Assembly: GCF_014836595.1 (NCBI RefSeq)
Contig: NZ_JACSQO010000002.1
Coordinates: 496,001-560,000 of the forward strand
DNA: 64,000 nucleotides
Source: Psychrobacillus faecigallinarum
GTDB lineage: Bacteria > Bacillota > Bacilli > Bacillales_A > Planococcaceae
Reading direction: 5' to 3'
Numbering within the stretch: the first letter of the stretch is position 1; each line of letters begins with the position of its first letter. The notes under the pieces were generated by a model. It was given only the letters and a program-made list of their open reading frames with translations. It was not told the DNA's origin and did no database searches. The position numbers were made by a program, and so were the translations under genes. Positions 46,291-56,502 of the stretch are shown here, piece by piece.

Positions 46291-47361
46291 ATGTTTCAAA
46301 AAGGATTAAAAGATGTAGTTGCTGTTCATACAAAAATCGCATCGGTGGATGGAGATATAGGAGAGCTTAGATACCGTGGGATAAAAGTAGATGAGCTAGT
46401 AAATGAAGGGTCATTTGAAGATATCGCCAATTTTTTGTGGACAGGGGAACGAACAAACACTAGTTTTCCATCTTTAAATGAATTTAGAGAACTACCAAAT
46501 CACATAATTGCAATTATTGATGCTCTTCCAATGGAAGTGTCCTTGATGGATGCAATGAGAACGGCGATATCAGGCTATGCTCATGCAGAATTTAAAGAAA
46601 AATCACTAGAAGAGCAGGCGATAATTTTAACAGCAGCACTGCCGGTCATAGTTGCTAGACATTATCGAAACCAAAAAGGATTAGCAATAGTAGAGCCTAA
46701 AAAAGAACTTAGCCATACTGCCAATTATTTATGGATGCTAAATGGTGAAGTACCAACAGATGTACAAGTTGAAGCGCTTGAAACCTATTTAAAGCTAACG
46801 ATGGAGCACGGTTTAAATGCCTCGACCTTTGCTGCTAGAGTAACGATTTCGACAGAGTCAGATCTTACAGCTGCAGTAACTTCAGCGTTAGGAACAATGA
46901 AGGGACCGTTGCACGGAGGAGCGCCTTCAGGGGTAATTTCACTACTCAATGAGTTTAAAAATCCTACAATGATCAGAGACATTGTAAGAGATAAAATTAT
47001 AAATGGCGAAAAGATAATGGGCTTTGGTCACCGAATATATAAGACAGAGGACCCTCGTTCCATTTTACTTCGAGACAAATGCTTAAACCTCCAAGGAAAG
47101 GATCCTTGGTTAGATATCGCAACTATAGCAGAAAAAGAAATTATTGATTTACTTGCAGAGCATAAGCCTGGACGCAAGCTATACACAAATGTTGAGTATT
47201 ATGCTGCTGCAATCATGCGCTCGATAGATATGCCAGCAGAACTATTCACACCTACATTTAGTGTAGCTAGAATGGTAGGCTGGACTGCACATGCTATTGA
47301 ACAAATAAGAGACAACACCATTTTCCGCCCACAATCCATTTATGTAGGGGAATTAAAGTAA
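46291..47361 (+). CDS. citA: Citrate synthase, CitA type
   Basis: 356 residues from ATG 46291, which has AAAGGAGGAG upstream; earlier in-frame codons have no site. Citrate synthase landmarks: LRYRGIKVDELV, HGLNASTFAARV (His), GPLHGGAPSGV (His) and MGFGHRIYKTEDPR (His), and GWTAHAIEQ. It condenses oxaloacetate and acetyl-CoA. CitA is the minor enzyme in B. subtilis, with citZ elsewhere; the same is assumed here. Confidence 0.92.
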   Translation: MFQKGLKDVVAVHTKIASVDGDIGELRYRGIKVDELVNEGSFEDIANFLWTGERTNTSFPSLNEFRELPNHIIAIIDALPMEVSLMDAMRTAISGYAHAEFKEKSLEEQAIILTAALPVIVARHYRNQKGLAIVEPKKELSHTANYLWMLNGEVPTDVQVEALETYLKLTMEHGLNASTFAARVTISTESDLTAAVTSALGTMKGPLHGGAPSGVISLLNEFKNPTMIRDIVRDKIINGEKIMGFGHRIYKTEDPRSILLRDKCLNLQGKDPWLDIATIAEKEIIDLLAEHKPGRKLYTNVEYYAAAIMRSIDMPAELFTPTFSVARMVGWTAHAIEQIRDNTIFRPQSIYVGELK

Positions 47362-47631
47362 TAGAGGTAATAATGCAGAAGCATCCGGCAAATGTTTATT
47401 TTCTATATATACTTAAATAAATTGAATTAAGTATTGTAGATTTCCGTTTTGGTGTACTCTTTGCGAGAGGAGCGATAAGCCATCTCTGCCGCTATTGTTG
47501 TTACACAAAACATGTTGTTAGCTGCCCACCCACATTGTCTGCGTGACACATAATGGGATTGTTCTCAGGCATCTGGTATTGGTTATATCGCTATATAGTC
47601 GAAACTGTTATGTGTTTAGTTTGCTAAATAT
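47362..47631 (+). other. Gene-free stretch after citA
   Basis: No open frame with coding character. Locally GC-richer than its surroundings around 47460-47580. No clear terminator for citA other than the shared hairpin at 47632. Confidence 0.5.
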
Positions 47632-47666
47632 AAAAAGTCATGTGTTATAAAACACATGACTTTTTT
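47632..47666. terminator. Two-way terminator
   Basis: Fifteen-base perfect stem AAAAAGTCATGTGTT/AACACATGACTTTTT with loop ATAA; T-rich on both sides. It serves the minus-strand gene ending at 47665 and possibly citA. Confidence 0.88.
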
Positions 47667-47994
47667 ATGATTTTTGTTTATTTTTGATGAATGTGTAAAT
47701 ATTTAAAACAACTCCTATGACAAACATAATAATTGCATTCAATGCAAGAACTAAAACCATAAATCCTCCTGCAAAAGCAATTCCTTCTCTTGTGTCATCT
47801 GGATCAAAGTTTTTATTAGCATAATAAATTCCGAAAGCGATAAAACAATAGACTATCACCGGAACTAAAAGGGCCATAACAATTGAAGAAACCCATAAAG
47901 GAATTTTCCTTTTTTGGTATAAATACACTGCTAAACCATCACAGATTACAAGAGACAATAATAAAACAATCCAAACAATAGCATCACCGTTCAT
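47665..47994 (-). CDS. Small hypothetical membrane protein
   Basis: 109 residues with three hydrophobic helices (about 5-25, 32-57, 75-100) and the polar loop NKNFDPDDTREG. Ribosome site AGAAGGGGTG lies upstream of the ATG on the minus strand. No family recognised. It is bounded by a terminator at its end and by a long empty stretch at its start. Confidence 0.7.
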   Translation of the reverse strand: MNGDAIVWIVLLLSLVICDGLAVYLYQKRKIPLWVSSIVMALLVPVIVYCFIAFGIYYANKNFDPDDTREGIAFAGGFMVLVLALNAIIMFVIGVVLNIYTFIKNKQKS

Positions 47995-47999
47995 ATTAA

Positions 48000-48524
48000 T
48001 TACACCCCTTCTATAAAAGGTTAACCTAATGTGGATATTTTTACAATTAAAGGTAATTTTCTGACATCCGAAGAGTGCTTATACCGAAAAATTGAATAAA
48101 CTGATGTGGAGAAAACCGAACTTTGGAAAGGACAGTTAGACCGTAATCTAACCTACCCCGCCAACATACCCCTAATTGGTTTCCTGCAACTTTACTAGGA
48201 AATCAGTGGATATACATTACTGTAAATACGCAAAGGGGAGTATGGCATAATACAAAGACTTCTAATCAGCAATTAAATAGAAGATAATATTTCGTGTATT
48301 TTCAAATTATTCTGTTATATAATGGTATTTATAGATGTTATTGGAGTGGTGAACTTCAATTATTTTAGATTTCAGACCAATACAATTATGCAGAGTCTAA
48401 AAAATCTTAATACGGAATGTAGAATAACAGATTTTCATTTACATATATATTGAAATTATTACTTTTTGAATCTCCAATTATATATTTTTATCATCGAGTT
48501 TCAAAGTAGAATAGGAGAAAAACT
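48000..48524 (+). other. Gene-free stretch before the SDR gene
   Basis: No supported gene. A 43-codon frame from ATG 48322 (MVFIDVIGVVNFNYF...) lacks a ribosome site. A weak inverted repeat TTTCCT/AGGAAA is near 48180-48205. The ribosome site of the next gene (ATAGGAGAAA) is at its end. Confidence 0.5.
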
Positions 48525-49265
48525 ATGAACAATAAAATAGCAATAATCACTGGAGCAAGTCATCCCAGGGATATTGGAACTGCAATTTGTAGAAAATTAG
48601 CTTCTAAAGGAATAGATATATTCTTTACTAACTGGCAGGCGGACAATGAGTGGATCAATAGGTTACAGCAAGAGATAGAAAATTTAGGGGTCCGTTGTGT
48701 AGGAATGGAAATCGATTTATCACCGAGTGATGCTTACAAAGTGGTGCTAGATTCAGTGGAACTGGAGTTGGGAACGCCTTCTATACTAGTTAACAATGCA
48801 GCGCATTCGACAAGAGATGGTTATTTGGAATTAGACGGCAATACAATGGATGCCCATTATGCAGTAAACATGAGAACAACATTTTTGCTGAGTGTCGAAT
48901 TTGTCCGTCGCTTTAAGAGAGAGAGAGCGAACGGAAGAATTATAAATATGACATCAGGACAGGATTTAGGAGCAATGCCAGGAGAACTTGCTTATGCTGC
49001 CACCAAGGGTGCTATAACAGCTTTTACAAAATCATTATCTGCGGAAGTAGCACCCCTCGGAATTACAGTAAATGCAATAAACCCTGGCCCCACCGATTCA
49101 ACTTGGATGACCGATGAAATAAGAGAACACCTTTTACCGAATTTTCCAATGGGACGAATAGGTCAGCCTAGCGATGTGGCAGAGGTCGTATCCTTTATTG
49201 CTAGCGATGAGGCAGCTTGGATTACTGGACAAGTTATTCATTCAGAGGGTGGTTTTAATCGTTGA
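48525..49265 (+). CDS. Short-chain dehydrogenase/reductase
   Basis: 246 residues, classical SDR. Cofactor loop ITGASHPRDIGTA, LVNNAA (88-93), catalytic Ser144, Tyr157 and Lys161 (ELAYAATKGA), then NAINPGPTDSTWMT and the C-terminal SEGGFNR. The loop TGASHPRDIG is a variant seen in 3-oxoacyl-ACP-reductase-like proteins of Bacilli. Substrate unknown. Stands alone. Confidence 0.9.
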   Translation: MNNKIAIITGASHPRDIGTAICRKLASKGIDIFFTNWQADNEWINRLQQEIENLGVRCVGMEIDLSPSDAYKVVLDSVELELGTPSILVNNAAHSTRDGYLELDGNTMDAHYAVNMRTTFLLSVEFVRRFKRERANGRIINMTSGQDLGAMPGELAYAATKGAITAFTKSLSAEVAPLGITVNAINPGPTDSTWMTDEIREHLLPNFPMGRIGQPSDVAEVVSFIASDEAAWITGQVIHSEGGFNR

Positions 49266-49720
49266 TGAGGAAAATTGGCAAATGAAAAAAATCAAAAGAC
49301 AATTCCAAGATTGACATACTTTGTGTTTTAACCATTCTTTTAGTTTTTACAATGTTAACTTATTTCCATTGGAACGGTTATCAGTAAGTTACAATGAAGA
49401 AAATTCTACTCTGCTAATTGAAGAGAGATTAATAGGCAAGGAAACCTATAAAGTTGATTCTTCTACTAATTTAAAATAGATGATTTTCATCAACCAAGTA
49501 AATGGAAGTTAACTTGTATGTTTTACCCTTTTACTGCCACGCCTATTTGGTTAAGGCGATATTCTACAAGAAACAATCCTAAATAAAATGGTTGTAAGCT
49601 TTTTTGATAGTGGTAGAAGTATTTATTGCCGAGAATATGTTAGTGCATAATAATCTACTACAAAATATTTCTGCCCATTAATAGTAGTAGCATAGTTACT
49701 AATGAATCTGAGGGAAAGCT
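49266..49720 (+). other. Intergenic stretch with a possible gene remnant
   Basis: A 52-codon frame from TTG 49322 to TAG 49478 (ends NEENSTLLIEERLIGKETY...) has protein-like composition but no start signal; it may be the tail of a lost gene. Nothing else recognised. Confidence 0.3.
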
Positions 49721-50659
49721 ATGAATAATTTGATGAAGCTTGTTATTTTAATATGTATGTTTGTAATATTTTCTGGATGCACAGAGGAAACAGTAAAACC
49801 AAATAATCCAACTCATGAGAACCCGATTTTAATGGAACATAATGGTCAGCAATTTGAAATATATACTTTCTTCGAGGAATATGAGAACTTTGTTGATAAG
49901 GCTGAAAAAGAGCCTAGTAATATAGAGGCGTTATTTAATCAAGAGGTTAAGAAGGCATTTGCAATAAATTCTAATCACACTGTTTCTTTGTACGAAGAGA
50001 TACCAGCTCCAAAGAAACTAGAACAAATAAGAGAATATCTAGAAAAATTAAAAAGTAATAAGCAGGAAATAAATAAATGGATCCAAGAAGCATTAGAGGA
50101 ATCCTCAGACAGGCTTTCTGGAGTAGATAAGACGATTTACGTATTTCCTTCCTTTGTAGAAGAGGAAGCATCCCTAAAAGACTTGGACTACGTGGCTGGT
50201 GGAACATTTGGTAAGGAACATTTTTATCTAAAGATTAACCCGTCCTTCACAGAGCTGGCCTTAAAGTATACGGTTGCTCATGAATACCATCATACGGTTG
50301 CTATGGAGAGCGGAGACGCTACCACATTACTAGAGCGATGTATATTGGAGGGGAAGGCAGATACCTTTGCCAAAATCATCTATCCACAAATGGAACCGGT
50401 TTGGCAACAGCCACTTTCTGGTTATTATGAGGAGCAGGGCTGGAAAGTTTTCAAAGAAAACTTAGAATCAGAGGAATCAGAAATTTGGGATTTCCTTTTC
50501 GTCGGTAATCATTTTAAAGGAATAGCCAAATGGACCAATTACAAAATTGGTTATGAGATAATGCGAAGCTTTTTGGAGAAAAATCATGACGTTTCTACAG
50601 AAGAATGGACCAAAATGTCTGCACAAGAAATACTAGCTAAAAGTAAGTATGTAGATTAG
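49721..50659 (+). CDS. Lipoprotein with DUF2268-type zinc protease domain
   Basis: 312 residues. Lipoprotein signal peptide with lipobox FSGC (Cys20), so anchored on the outer face of the membrane. The C-terminal half contains HEYHH (His187, Glu188, His191), the HExxH zinc site of the DUF2268 predicted metalloproteases, and ERCILEGKADTFAK with a possible third ligand Glu. Target unknown. Ribosome site AGGGAAAG. No operon partner. Confidence 0.85.
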   Translation: MNNLMKLVILICMFVIFSGCTEETVKPNNPTHENPILMEHNGQQFEIYTFFEEYENFVDKAEKEPSNIEALFNQEVKKAFAINSNHTVSLYEEIPAPKKLEQIREYLEKLKSNKQEINKWIQEALEESSDRLSGVDKTIYVFPSFVEEEASLKDLDYVAGGTFGKEHFYLKINPSFTELALKYTVAHEYHHTVAMESGDATTLLERCILEGKADTFAKIIYPQMEPVWQQPLSGYYEEQGWKVFKENLESEESEIWDFLFVGNHFKGIAKWTNYKIGYEIMRSFLEKNHDVSTEEWTKMSAQEILAKSKYVD

Positions 50660-50839
50660 TTTATGAAATTCCTCTGTCTAACGTACTCTAACAAACAAAA
50701 GAAAAATAAGGGTAATACTTTTTGCTAGACAATTGTTTCATAAGAGGATATTTTTTGAGCTTTTAGAAAATCGGTATTCTTCTTGTTATGCACTCGACTT
50801 TTTATAAAGATTGCTGAGAGAGGAGTTACCAAATTTAAT

Positions 50840-51700
50840 ATGAGAAATGGGCAAACGGTAATATTAGACGGAGTATCTTTTCCATTAAAAGATATCCATG
50901 ATTTTCGATGGATACATGATTATGGAGAGGTTTTTTGTGTGTTTGACCGACAGGATTCAGGAAATCTCTCTTTTTTGGTGATAAAAGATGGTTTAAAGAA
51001 CTTCGTTAAATATGCTGGCGCCGCTCCTGTAAATTACAAGGGAAAACCAGGGGAAGCAATTAATAAACTTAAAAATGCAAAAGTTGTGTACGAAGCATTA
51101 GATCATCCACATTTAGTTAAACTAGTAGAACACCGAGAGATGGAAGAAGGATATGCACTTGTGTATGAATGGTTTGATGGCCTAAATATACAAAAGAATA
51201 TGGCTCATTGTCCAGCTTGTCAGAGGTTTAAGCTGCTGCCTTTAGAAGTACGAATAAAGTCTCTTTCTACTATTTTTGAGTTTCATGTACATGTAGAAAA
51301 AAGTAATTATGCAGCAATAGACTTTTATGATGGAAGTATTTTATACGATTTTCAACAGCATAAGACAAAAATATGTGATGTAGATTTGTACCATTCTAAA
51401 CCATTCTATAATGAAAAAGGTAGGCTTTGGGGTTCGTCAAGGTTTATGTCACCAGAAGAGTTTAAGATGTGTGCAGAAATTGATGCACGTTCGAATGTTT
51501 TTAATATGGGTGCCATCGCTTTTTATATTTTAGGTGGTGCTCTTGACCGTTCATATAACCAGTGGGAAGCAGGAAAAGAATTATATAGTGTTGCTAGAAG
51601 GGCAGTAGAGATTGAAAAAGACAATCGTTATTCTTCAATTGTAGATTTCTTCACAGAATGGAAGTTAGTTGTAGATAAAGAGTTTTCTTTCAAGGATTAA
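50840..51700 (+). CDS. Atypical serine/threonine protein kinase-like protein
   Basis: About 286 residues. N-lobe with LVIKDGLKNFVKYAGA, hinge LVYEWFDGLNI, a short CPAC (zinc-like) turn, then AIDFYDGSILYDF and KICDVDLY, where a kinase has HRDxxxxN and DFG; the C-lobe SSRFMSPEE resembles the usual activation segment end. His-Arg of HRD and the metal Asn are replaced, and DFG is DVD, closer to aminoglycoside-kinase-type sites. It may be active or a pseudokinase. Start is unsure: ATG 50840 is far from GAGAGAGGAG (50815-50824), and the open frame extends to TTG 50783. Confidence 0.75.
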   Translation: MRNGQTVILDGVSFPLKDIHDFRWIHDYGEVFCVFDRQDSGNLSFLVIKDGLKNFVKYAGAAPVNYKGKPGEAINKLKNAKVVYEALDHPHLVKLVEHREMEEGYALVYEWFDGLNIQKNMAHCPACQRFKLLPLEVRIKSLSTIFEFHVHVEKSNYAAIDFYDGSILYDFQQHKTKICDVDLYHSKPFYNEKGRLWGSSRFMSPEEFKMCAEIDARSNVFNMGAIAFYILGGALDRSYNQWEAGKELYSVARRAVEIEKDNRYSSIVDFFTEWKLVVDKEFSFKD

Positions 51701-52120
51701 TTATATTTTATGTTTTTAATTTATTTAAAGGAAAATAAATATGTAAGCTAGAATAGTAATAAATAGTTAATTTCAAGCCCAAAATAATATTGTTCTACAA
51801 ACAAAATATGCTAAGAATATTGCTGTTTTGTTATTAAATTTATTGAAAAAGAATTGATGAATGGCCTATGATAGCCAAATTATATAACAAGAAAAAATTC
51901 AGATATTGTTTATAAACACTCATACAAGGGGAAAAGAAAGAGAAGCTTCTTTTTAGGATGTACTATCTGAGATTTTAAGAAGAAGGCATTTTATTATATA
52001 GGAACAAATATTCAAATATAATGAAATGCCCATCAATCAGTTTGCCTTTGAAACCAAAGATATAAATCTTTTAATTAGATTAGAAGCTACACATATTCTG
52101 GGAGAAAAGGAAAGTGTGCC
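51701..52120 (+). other. AT-rich gene-free stretch
   Basis: No supported gene. A 47-codon frame ending inside the next gene (contains NEMPINQFAFETKDINLL) has no start with a ribosome site. The site for the amidohydrolase (GAAAAGGAAAG) is at the end. Confidence 0.45.
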
Positions 52121-53473
52121 ATGGAGAATTCTGTATTGTTATTAAAAAATGCAAATGTGATCGATGTTGTAACTGGTAAAACAATTTATTCTCATCTTCT
52201 TATTCAAAATGGTTTTATTACAAAGATTGTTTCTGCACATAAGCCTATTGGCTATATTCATAAAAAAGCAGTTATTTATGATTTGAAAAGAAGATTTGTT
52301 ATTCCTGGTTTGATTGATATGCATGTACATATGAAAGGGGACTATGCCCCTATTTTCACTGCCTCTGGTGTTACAACAGTTAGAAACACAGGAGGTAACA
52401 TCGGAGAGTTAAAAAAAATAATTAACGCATCCAGCGGGGCACCTACCCCAAGAATTATCTCAGCAGATAGAATTATTGATGGACCACCGGGGTTATGGGG
52501 AGAGAATAGTCCTTGGAACATAAATATTAATGATGCTTGTAGTGCAAGAGCTGAGGTTAAAAGACAGGTTGAAGCGGGAGCAGATTTTATCAAAGTGTAT
52601 GGTTGGTTGAAAAAAGAAATGATGAAAATAGTCGTGGAGGAAGCAAAACTTCTTCATAAGGAAGTTAGCTGTGATTTAGTACATTCAATAGAGGTTACTG
52701 CCACAGAGGCAGCAAAAATGGGTATTAAATGGAACGAGCATGCTTCAGGTATTATAAAAAATATTTTTCCTAACTGGACTATGCAAGCAGACGAAAATAT
52801 ATGGGAGACAATTGATTGGAAAAATCCTGACATGCAAAAAATTATAGAGGTATGTAAAATACTTGTGGAAAATAAAGTAGTGCTTTGTCCGACAATGGTT
52901 TTGTATGATCAAGTAAATTTAATGAGGAATTACTGGTATCCAGAAGAAAAAATAATGAACAAACTAAAAGAGAATGCTGTGTTGATGCAACATTGGAGAA
53001 GATTTATAGAAAATACTAGCTCATTAAATTCGTTAGGCATACAACATACTTATAACAAGGCAATTACAAAGGCTTATTTCGAATTAGGTGGGACAGTGGT
53101 TGCTGGATCTGATACCCCTGCTGGTATATTTACATTTCCTGGTATGGCATTACACCGAGAGCTAGAATTATTTGTAGAAATTGGTTTATCTGAAATAGAT
53201 GCATTACGAACTGCCACGATTAAAGCAGCTGAAGCACTAGATAGGCAAGATATAGGGGTTATTCAAGAAGGCACAATCGCGGATATGGTAGTACTTGAAA
53301 AAAATCCATTAAAAGACATACGTAATACGAAAGAAATTCATTTTATTATCAAAGGTGGTACCGTATATTCACAGGACGACTTGCTTGATAAGGTTCCAAC
53401 AGAGGAAAACATAAAAAAATCCGTTGAGGAATTTATGAATAGTTTTCTAGATACAAATTATAAATCTAGCTAA
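52121..53473 (+). CDS. Amidohydrolase family protein
   Basis: 450 residues of the amidohydrolase superfamily: small beta domain at both ends and a TIM barrel with metal ligands DMHVHM (HxH), Lys in DFIKVYGW, His in CDLVHSIEV, His in NEHASGI and Asp in AGSDTPAG. Close in layout to imidazolonepropionase-like and Xaa-Pro dipeptidase-like members. No signal peptide. Substrate cannot be named. ATG has site AAAAGGAAAG. Confidence 0.88.
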   Translation: MENSVLLLKNANVIDVVTGKTIYSHLLIQNGFITKIVSAHKPIGYIHKKAVIYDLKRRFVIPGLIDMHVHMKGDYAPIFTASGVTTVRNTGGNIGELKKIINASSGAPTPRIISADRIIDGPPGLWGENSPWNININDACSARAEVKRQVEAGADFIKVYGWLKKEMMKIVVEEAKLLHKEVSCDLVHSIEVTATEAAKMGIKWNEHASGIIKNIFPNWTMQADENIWETIDWKNPDMQKIIEVCKILVENKVVLCPTMVLYDQVNLMRNYWYPEEKIMNKLKENAVLMQHWRRFIENTSSLNSLGIQHTYNKAITKAYFELGGTVVAGSDTPAGIFTFPGMALHRELELFVEIGLSEIDALRTATIKAAEALDRQDIGVIQEGTIADMVVLEKNPLKDIRNTKEIHFIIKGGTVYSQDDLLDKVPTEENIKKSVEEFMNSFLDTNYKSS

Positions 53474-53579
53474 TATTAATTAAACTAAAAAGTTTTAGGA
53501 AATTGTAAATAAAATTAGTTAGACCTTTCTACGTTTCTACATACTTTAAACTTAAAACTAGAAAAATGGAAAGTAAGTG

Positions 53580-53608
53580 TTGATTTTTTCAAAGAAAGTC
53601 AATATAAT
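53580..53608 (+). promoter_or_regulatory. Promoter of the metG-type T-box leader
   Basis: TTGATT (53580-53585), 17-base spacer, TATAAT (53603-53608), nearly consensus sigma-A; transcription would start near 53615. Confidence 0.8.
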
Positions 53609-53654
53609 TCTCTTAATATGAAAAGCGTTGAAGAGGAAAAGTAAAATAATGATG

Positions 53655-53911
53655 TTATAAAGAGAGCTTCTGACGGTGGAAATGAGGCAAACTAATTATT
53701 TGAACATGATCTCGGAGCTTCGTACTGAACGTTTTGCGACTAGTAGGATACGACAAGAGTTGACACTTGTTATCAATGTCAAAGTATAAAGGCATTCTTG
53801 CTATGTACTTATGGAGTCAAGTAGTGTGAGCTATTTGAGCATTAAGGTGGTACCACGGGATATTTAACCCTCGTCCTTATCGATTATTCGATAGGGGGGA
53901 GGTTTTTTTTA
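53655..53911 (+). promoter_or_regulatory. T-box riboswitch, tRNA-Met specific
   Basis: Stem I opens with AAAGAGAGC; the specifier part reads GAAC-ATG-A (ATG at 53706-53708), followed by CGGAGC and CTGAAC...AGTAGG as in Bacillus T-boxes. The T-box AAGGTGGTACCACGG (53844-53858) has TGGT for pairing with the tRNA end ACCA, its last T matching A73 of tRNA-Met. The terminator is CCTC..CC.TATCGA/TCGATA.GG..GAGG with eight T (53868-53911). Uncharged tRNA-Met should allow read-through into the synthetase gene. Confidence 0.92.
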
Positions 53912-53969
53912 TGGAATGATTTAAACGTTAGATTTTATAAAAGAGTATCTTAAATAAGGAGAGATAAAA

Positions 53970-55610
53970 ATGAGTATTTTAATAGGGGGAGCGTGGCCGT
54001 ATGCCAATGGTTCGTTACATTTGGGGCACATAGCTGCATTGTTACCAGGAGATATATTAGCTAGGTATTTTAGGTTAAAAGGAGAAGATGTATTATACGT
54101 TTCTGGGAGTGATTGTAATGGTACGCCAATTTCCATTCGCGCTAACTCTGAAGGTAGTACAACAAAAGTAATAGCAGATCGCTACCATAATGAGTTTGTT
54201 GATACCTTTAAACGTTTGGGCTTTACGTTTGATATGTTTACCAGAACAGATAGCCCCAATCATCACGCTGTCGTACAAGATATTTTTTTAAAGCTATGGA
54301 AGAATGGTTATATTTACAAGAAAGAAATAGAACAAACGTATTGTGAAGTGGATAGGCAGTTTTTACCGGATCGATATGTAGAAGGAACTTGTCCGAACTG
54401 TGGAAGCAAGGCTAGAGGAGATCAATGTGACAGCTGTTCTTTAATTTTAGACCCTTTAGATTTAACAAACAGAAGCTGTAAACTCTGTGGTAATGAACCG
54501 AGTATACGAAAAACAGAACATTTTTATTTTGAACTAGGCAGCTTTCAGGAGCAACTGGAGAACTATGTGAAGGTTTCTAAGAAAAGCAATGCATGGCGAG
54601 ACAATGCCGTTCAACTGACAGAGCGATATTTGAGTGAGGGCCTTAAAGATCGGGCGGCTTCAAGAGATCTTCCAAACGGAGTAAGTATTCCTATAAAAGG
54701 CTATGAAGAAAAGAAAATTTACGTGTGGATTGAAGCTGTTTCTGGATATTATTCAGCGAGTAAGGAGTGGGGATTACAAAATAATAAGGATGTACAAAGC
54801 TTTTGGGATGAAGCGACGATATCTTACTACGTTCATGGAAAGGATAACATACCTTTTCATACACTTATCTGGCCAGCGATACTAAAGGGAATCGGTCATA
54901 AAGCTCTTCCAACACATATCGTATCTAATGAATATCTAACATTGGAAAAGAAAAAAATATCTACTAGCCAAAACTGGGCAGTTTGGGCTCCTTATATTTT
55001 GGAAAAATATCATCCTGATTCTATAAGGTATTTCTTAACAATTAATGCTCCGGAAAATAGAGATACAGATTTTTCCTGGAGAGAATTTATTCATAGTCAT
55101 AATGGGGAGCTATTAGGTGCATATGGCAACTTTATCAATCGTACATTAAAGTTTATAGAAAAATCATATGCAGGTCAGATACCCGAAGAAGAAATTAATG
55201 ATTTAATCATAAAACAAACCGAAAGCTTGTATATTAGAATCGGCAAATTAATAGAAGAGGCTCATTTTAAAACAGCCTTAGAAACTATTTTTACCTATAT
55301 TCGGGATGCTAACAAATACTTTGACGAGCAAAAACCTTGGCTACAAATTAAAGAAGAAAGGGATACAAGTAAAAATACTATAACAACTTGCGTTTATATA
55401 ATTGGAAATGTCGCTCAATTGTTATTCCCGTTTTTGCCCTTTTCTAGTGAAGAAGTACGGAAGATATTGAGAATGGACAATTTCCAATGGGAGCCAGTTC
55501 ATGTCAAAGGGAAAACGATAGAGAACATTACTCCTCTATTTGAAAGAATTGACACCTTGGTTATTCAAGATGAATTTGATCAATTGAATAAGAATGTTAA
55601 CAATGCCTAA
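53970..55610 (+). CDS. metG: Methionyl-tRNA synthetase, second (archaeal-like) type
   Basis: 546 residues, class I synthetase. [14 protein letters not shown] holds the HIGH motif (residues 17-20); two zinc knuckles are visible (CPNCGSK...QCDSC and CKLCGNEP). KMSKS is altered to KKKISTS. There is no C-terminal tRNA-binding domain, and length and zinc pattern differ from B. subtilis MetS (664 residues). This resembles the MetRS2 class that occurs as a second copy in some Bacilli and streptococci and resists diaryldiamine inhibitors of MetRS1. Control by the Met T-box upstream fits an auxiliary, starvation-induced enzyme. Confidence 0.9.
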   Translation: MSILIGGAWPYANGSLHLGHIAALLPGDILARYFRLKGEDVLYVSGSDCNGTPISIRANSEGSTTKVIADRYHNEFVDTFKRLGFTFDMFTRTDSPNHHAVVQDIFLKLWKNGYIYKKEIEQTYCEVDRQFLPDRYVEGTCPNCGSKARGDQCDSCSLILDPLDLTNRSCKLCGNEPSIRKTEHFYFELGSFQEQLENYVKVSKKSNAWRDNAVQLTERYLSEGLKDRAASRDLPNGVSIPIKGYEEKKIYVWIEAVSGYYSASKEWGLQNNKDVQSFWDEATISYYVHGKDNIPFHTLIWPAILKGIGHKALPTHIVSNEYLTLEKKKISTSQNWAVWAPYILEKYHPDSIRYFLTINAPENRDTDFSWREFIHSHNGELLGAYGNFINRTLKFIEKSYAGQIPEEEINDLIIKQTESLYIRIGKLIEEAHFKTALETIFTYIRDANKYFDEQKPWLQIKEERDTSKNTITTCVYIIGNVAQLLFPFLPFSSEEVRKILRMDNFQWEPVHVKGKTIENITPLFERIDTLVIQDEFDQLNKNVNNA

Positions 55611-55701
55611 CAAGCATATATGTTGTTTCAAGTCCTTTTCCTTGAATAAGCAATTATTTTATTTAAAATTAAAAAGGAAACTATGAAGGAGGCGTATATT
55701 A

Positions 55702-56175
55702 ATGTATCGTAAAGTAGAGGATTTTATACAGGAATGGACAATGTCGGCGGAAGGAACAGCAAATGTTTTTAAGGCTATGACAGACGATAAGCTAGATCAA
55801 GCAATAGTAGAAAATCATAACACACTTGGTTGGTTAGCTTGGCATTTAACAACAGCACCGATTTTCTTAGCAAAGTTTGCTAAGCTTGAATTACCTACAG
55901 TGGGTAATCCTAAAGAAATACCAGCATCAGCAAAAGCAATTGTGACAGCTTATGATAATATGGCAAAATCACTTGTAAATGCAGCCTCTTCTTTAACAGA
56001 CAAAGATTTAGTGGAGGGAGTTCCAGCTTTCGGTACAACGTTAGAGCGTGGGCAAATTTTACGTAAAATCGTTGACCACCAAACTCATCACCGTGGTCAA
56101 ATGACCGTGTTACTTCGTCAAGCTGGTTTAGAAGTTCCAGGAGTAATGGGACCAACAAAAGAACAACAAATGTAA
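55702..56175 (+). CDS. DinB/YfiT-type four-helix metalloprotein
   Basis: 157 residues, DinB-like helical bundle. Metal His candidates are in LAWHLTT and DHQTHHRGQM, the standard triad. Members in Bacillus are metal-dependent proteins, some acting as thiol transferases; the specific role is unknown. It is not a DNA polymerase despite the family name. Ribosome site AAGGAGG. Terminator follows. Confidence 0.9.
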   Translation: MYRKVEDFIQEWTMSAEGTANVFKAMTDDKLDQAIVENHNTLGWLAWHLTTAPIFLAKFAKLELPTVGNPKEIPASAKAIVTAYDNMAKSLVNAASSLTDKDLVEGVPAFGTTLERGQILRKIVDHQTHHRGQMTVLLRQAGLEVPGVMGPTKEQQM

Positions 56176-56177
56176 TG

Positions 56178-56213
56178 TAGAACCACCTTTATTAAAATAA
56201 AGGTGGTTTTTTT
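56178..56213 (+). terminator. Terminator after the DinB-like gene
   Basis: AACCACCTTTAT/ATAAAGGTGGTT perfect stem, short loop, seven T. Confidence 0.93.
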
Positions 56214-56442
56214 ATGAGCATGGGGTTAATAAAGCAATCTAGGTACGATTACAATAAAGAACTTCATTTTATCTTAACGGCCAGACTTTATTAGTGAAAT
56301 CGACCTAACTTGTTTACGCAGACGAAAAAGCTACTAAATTTCAAGAGTCTGAAAATTTATAATGGATAGAAAAATTATAATCTAGCTTATGTTATAATCG
56401 GAAAGTATAATCAATTTAATTTTTAACAGGGGGGCGTTCAAT

Positions 56443-56502
56443 ATGATAAATAAACTAATTAGTTTGGGATTACAAAACAAAAAAGGTGAAAGTCCTATTT
56501 AA
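56443..56502 (+). CDS. Possible 19-residue leader peptide before a GNAT gene
   Basis: ATG 56443 has a strong site (AGGGGGGCG) 7 bases upstream and encodes MINKLISLGLQNKKGESPI, then TAA. The next real start is 43 bases on. The promoter-like TATAAT copies at 56395 and 56409 lie upstream. It may be a leader, or the stub of a broken gene. Confidence 0.4.
   Translation: MINKLISLGLQNKKGESPI

Noticed and set aside
49322..49480. 52-codon ORF between the SDR and DUF2268 genes
   Set aside because: Protein-like composition but no ribosome site and no recognisable family; kept only as a possible remnant.
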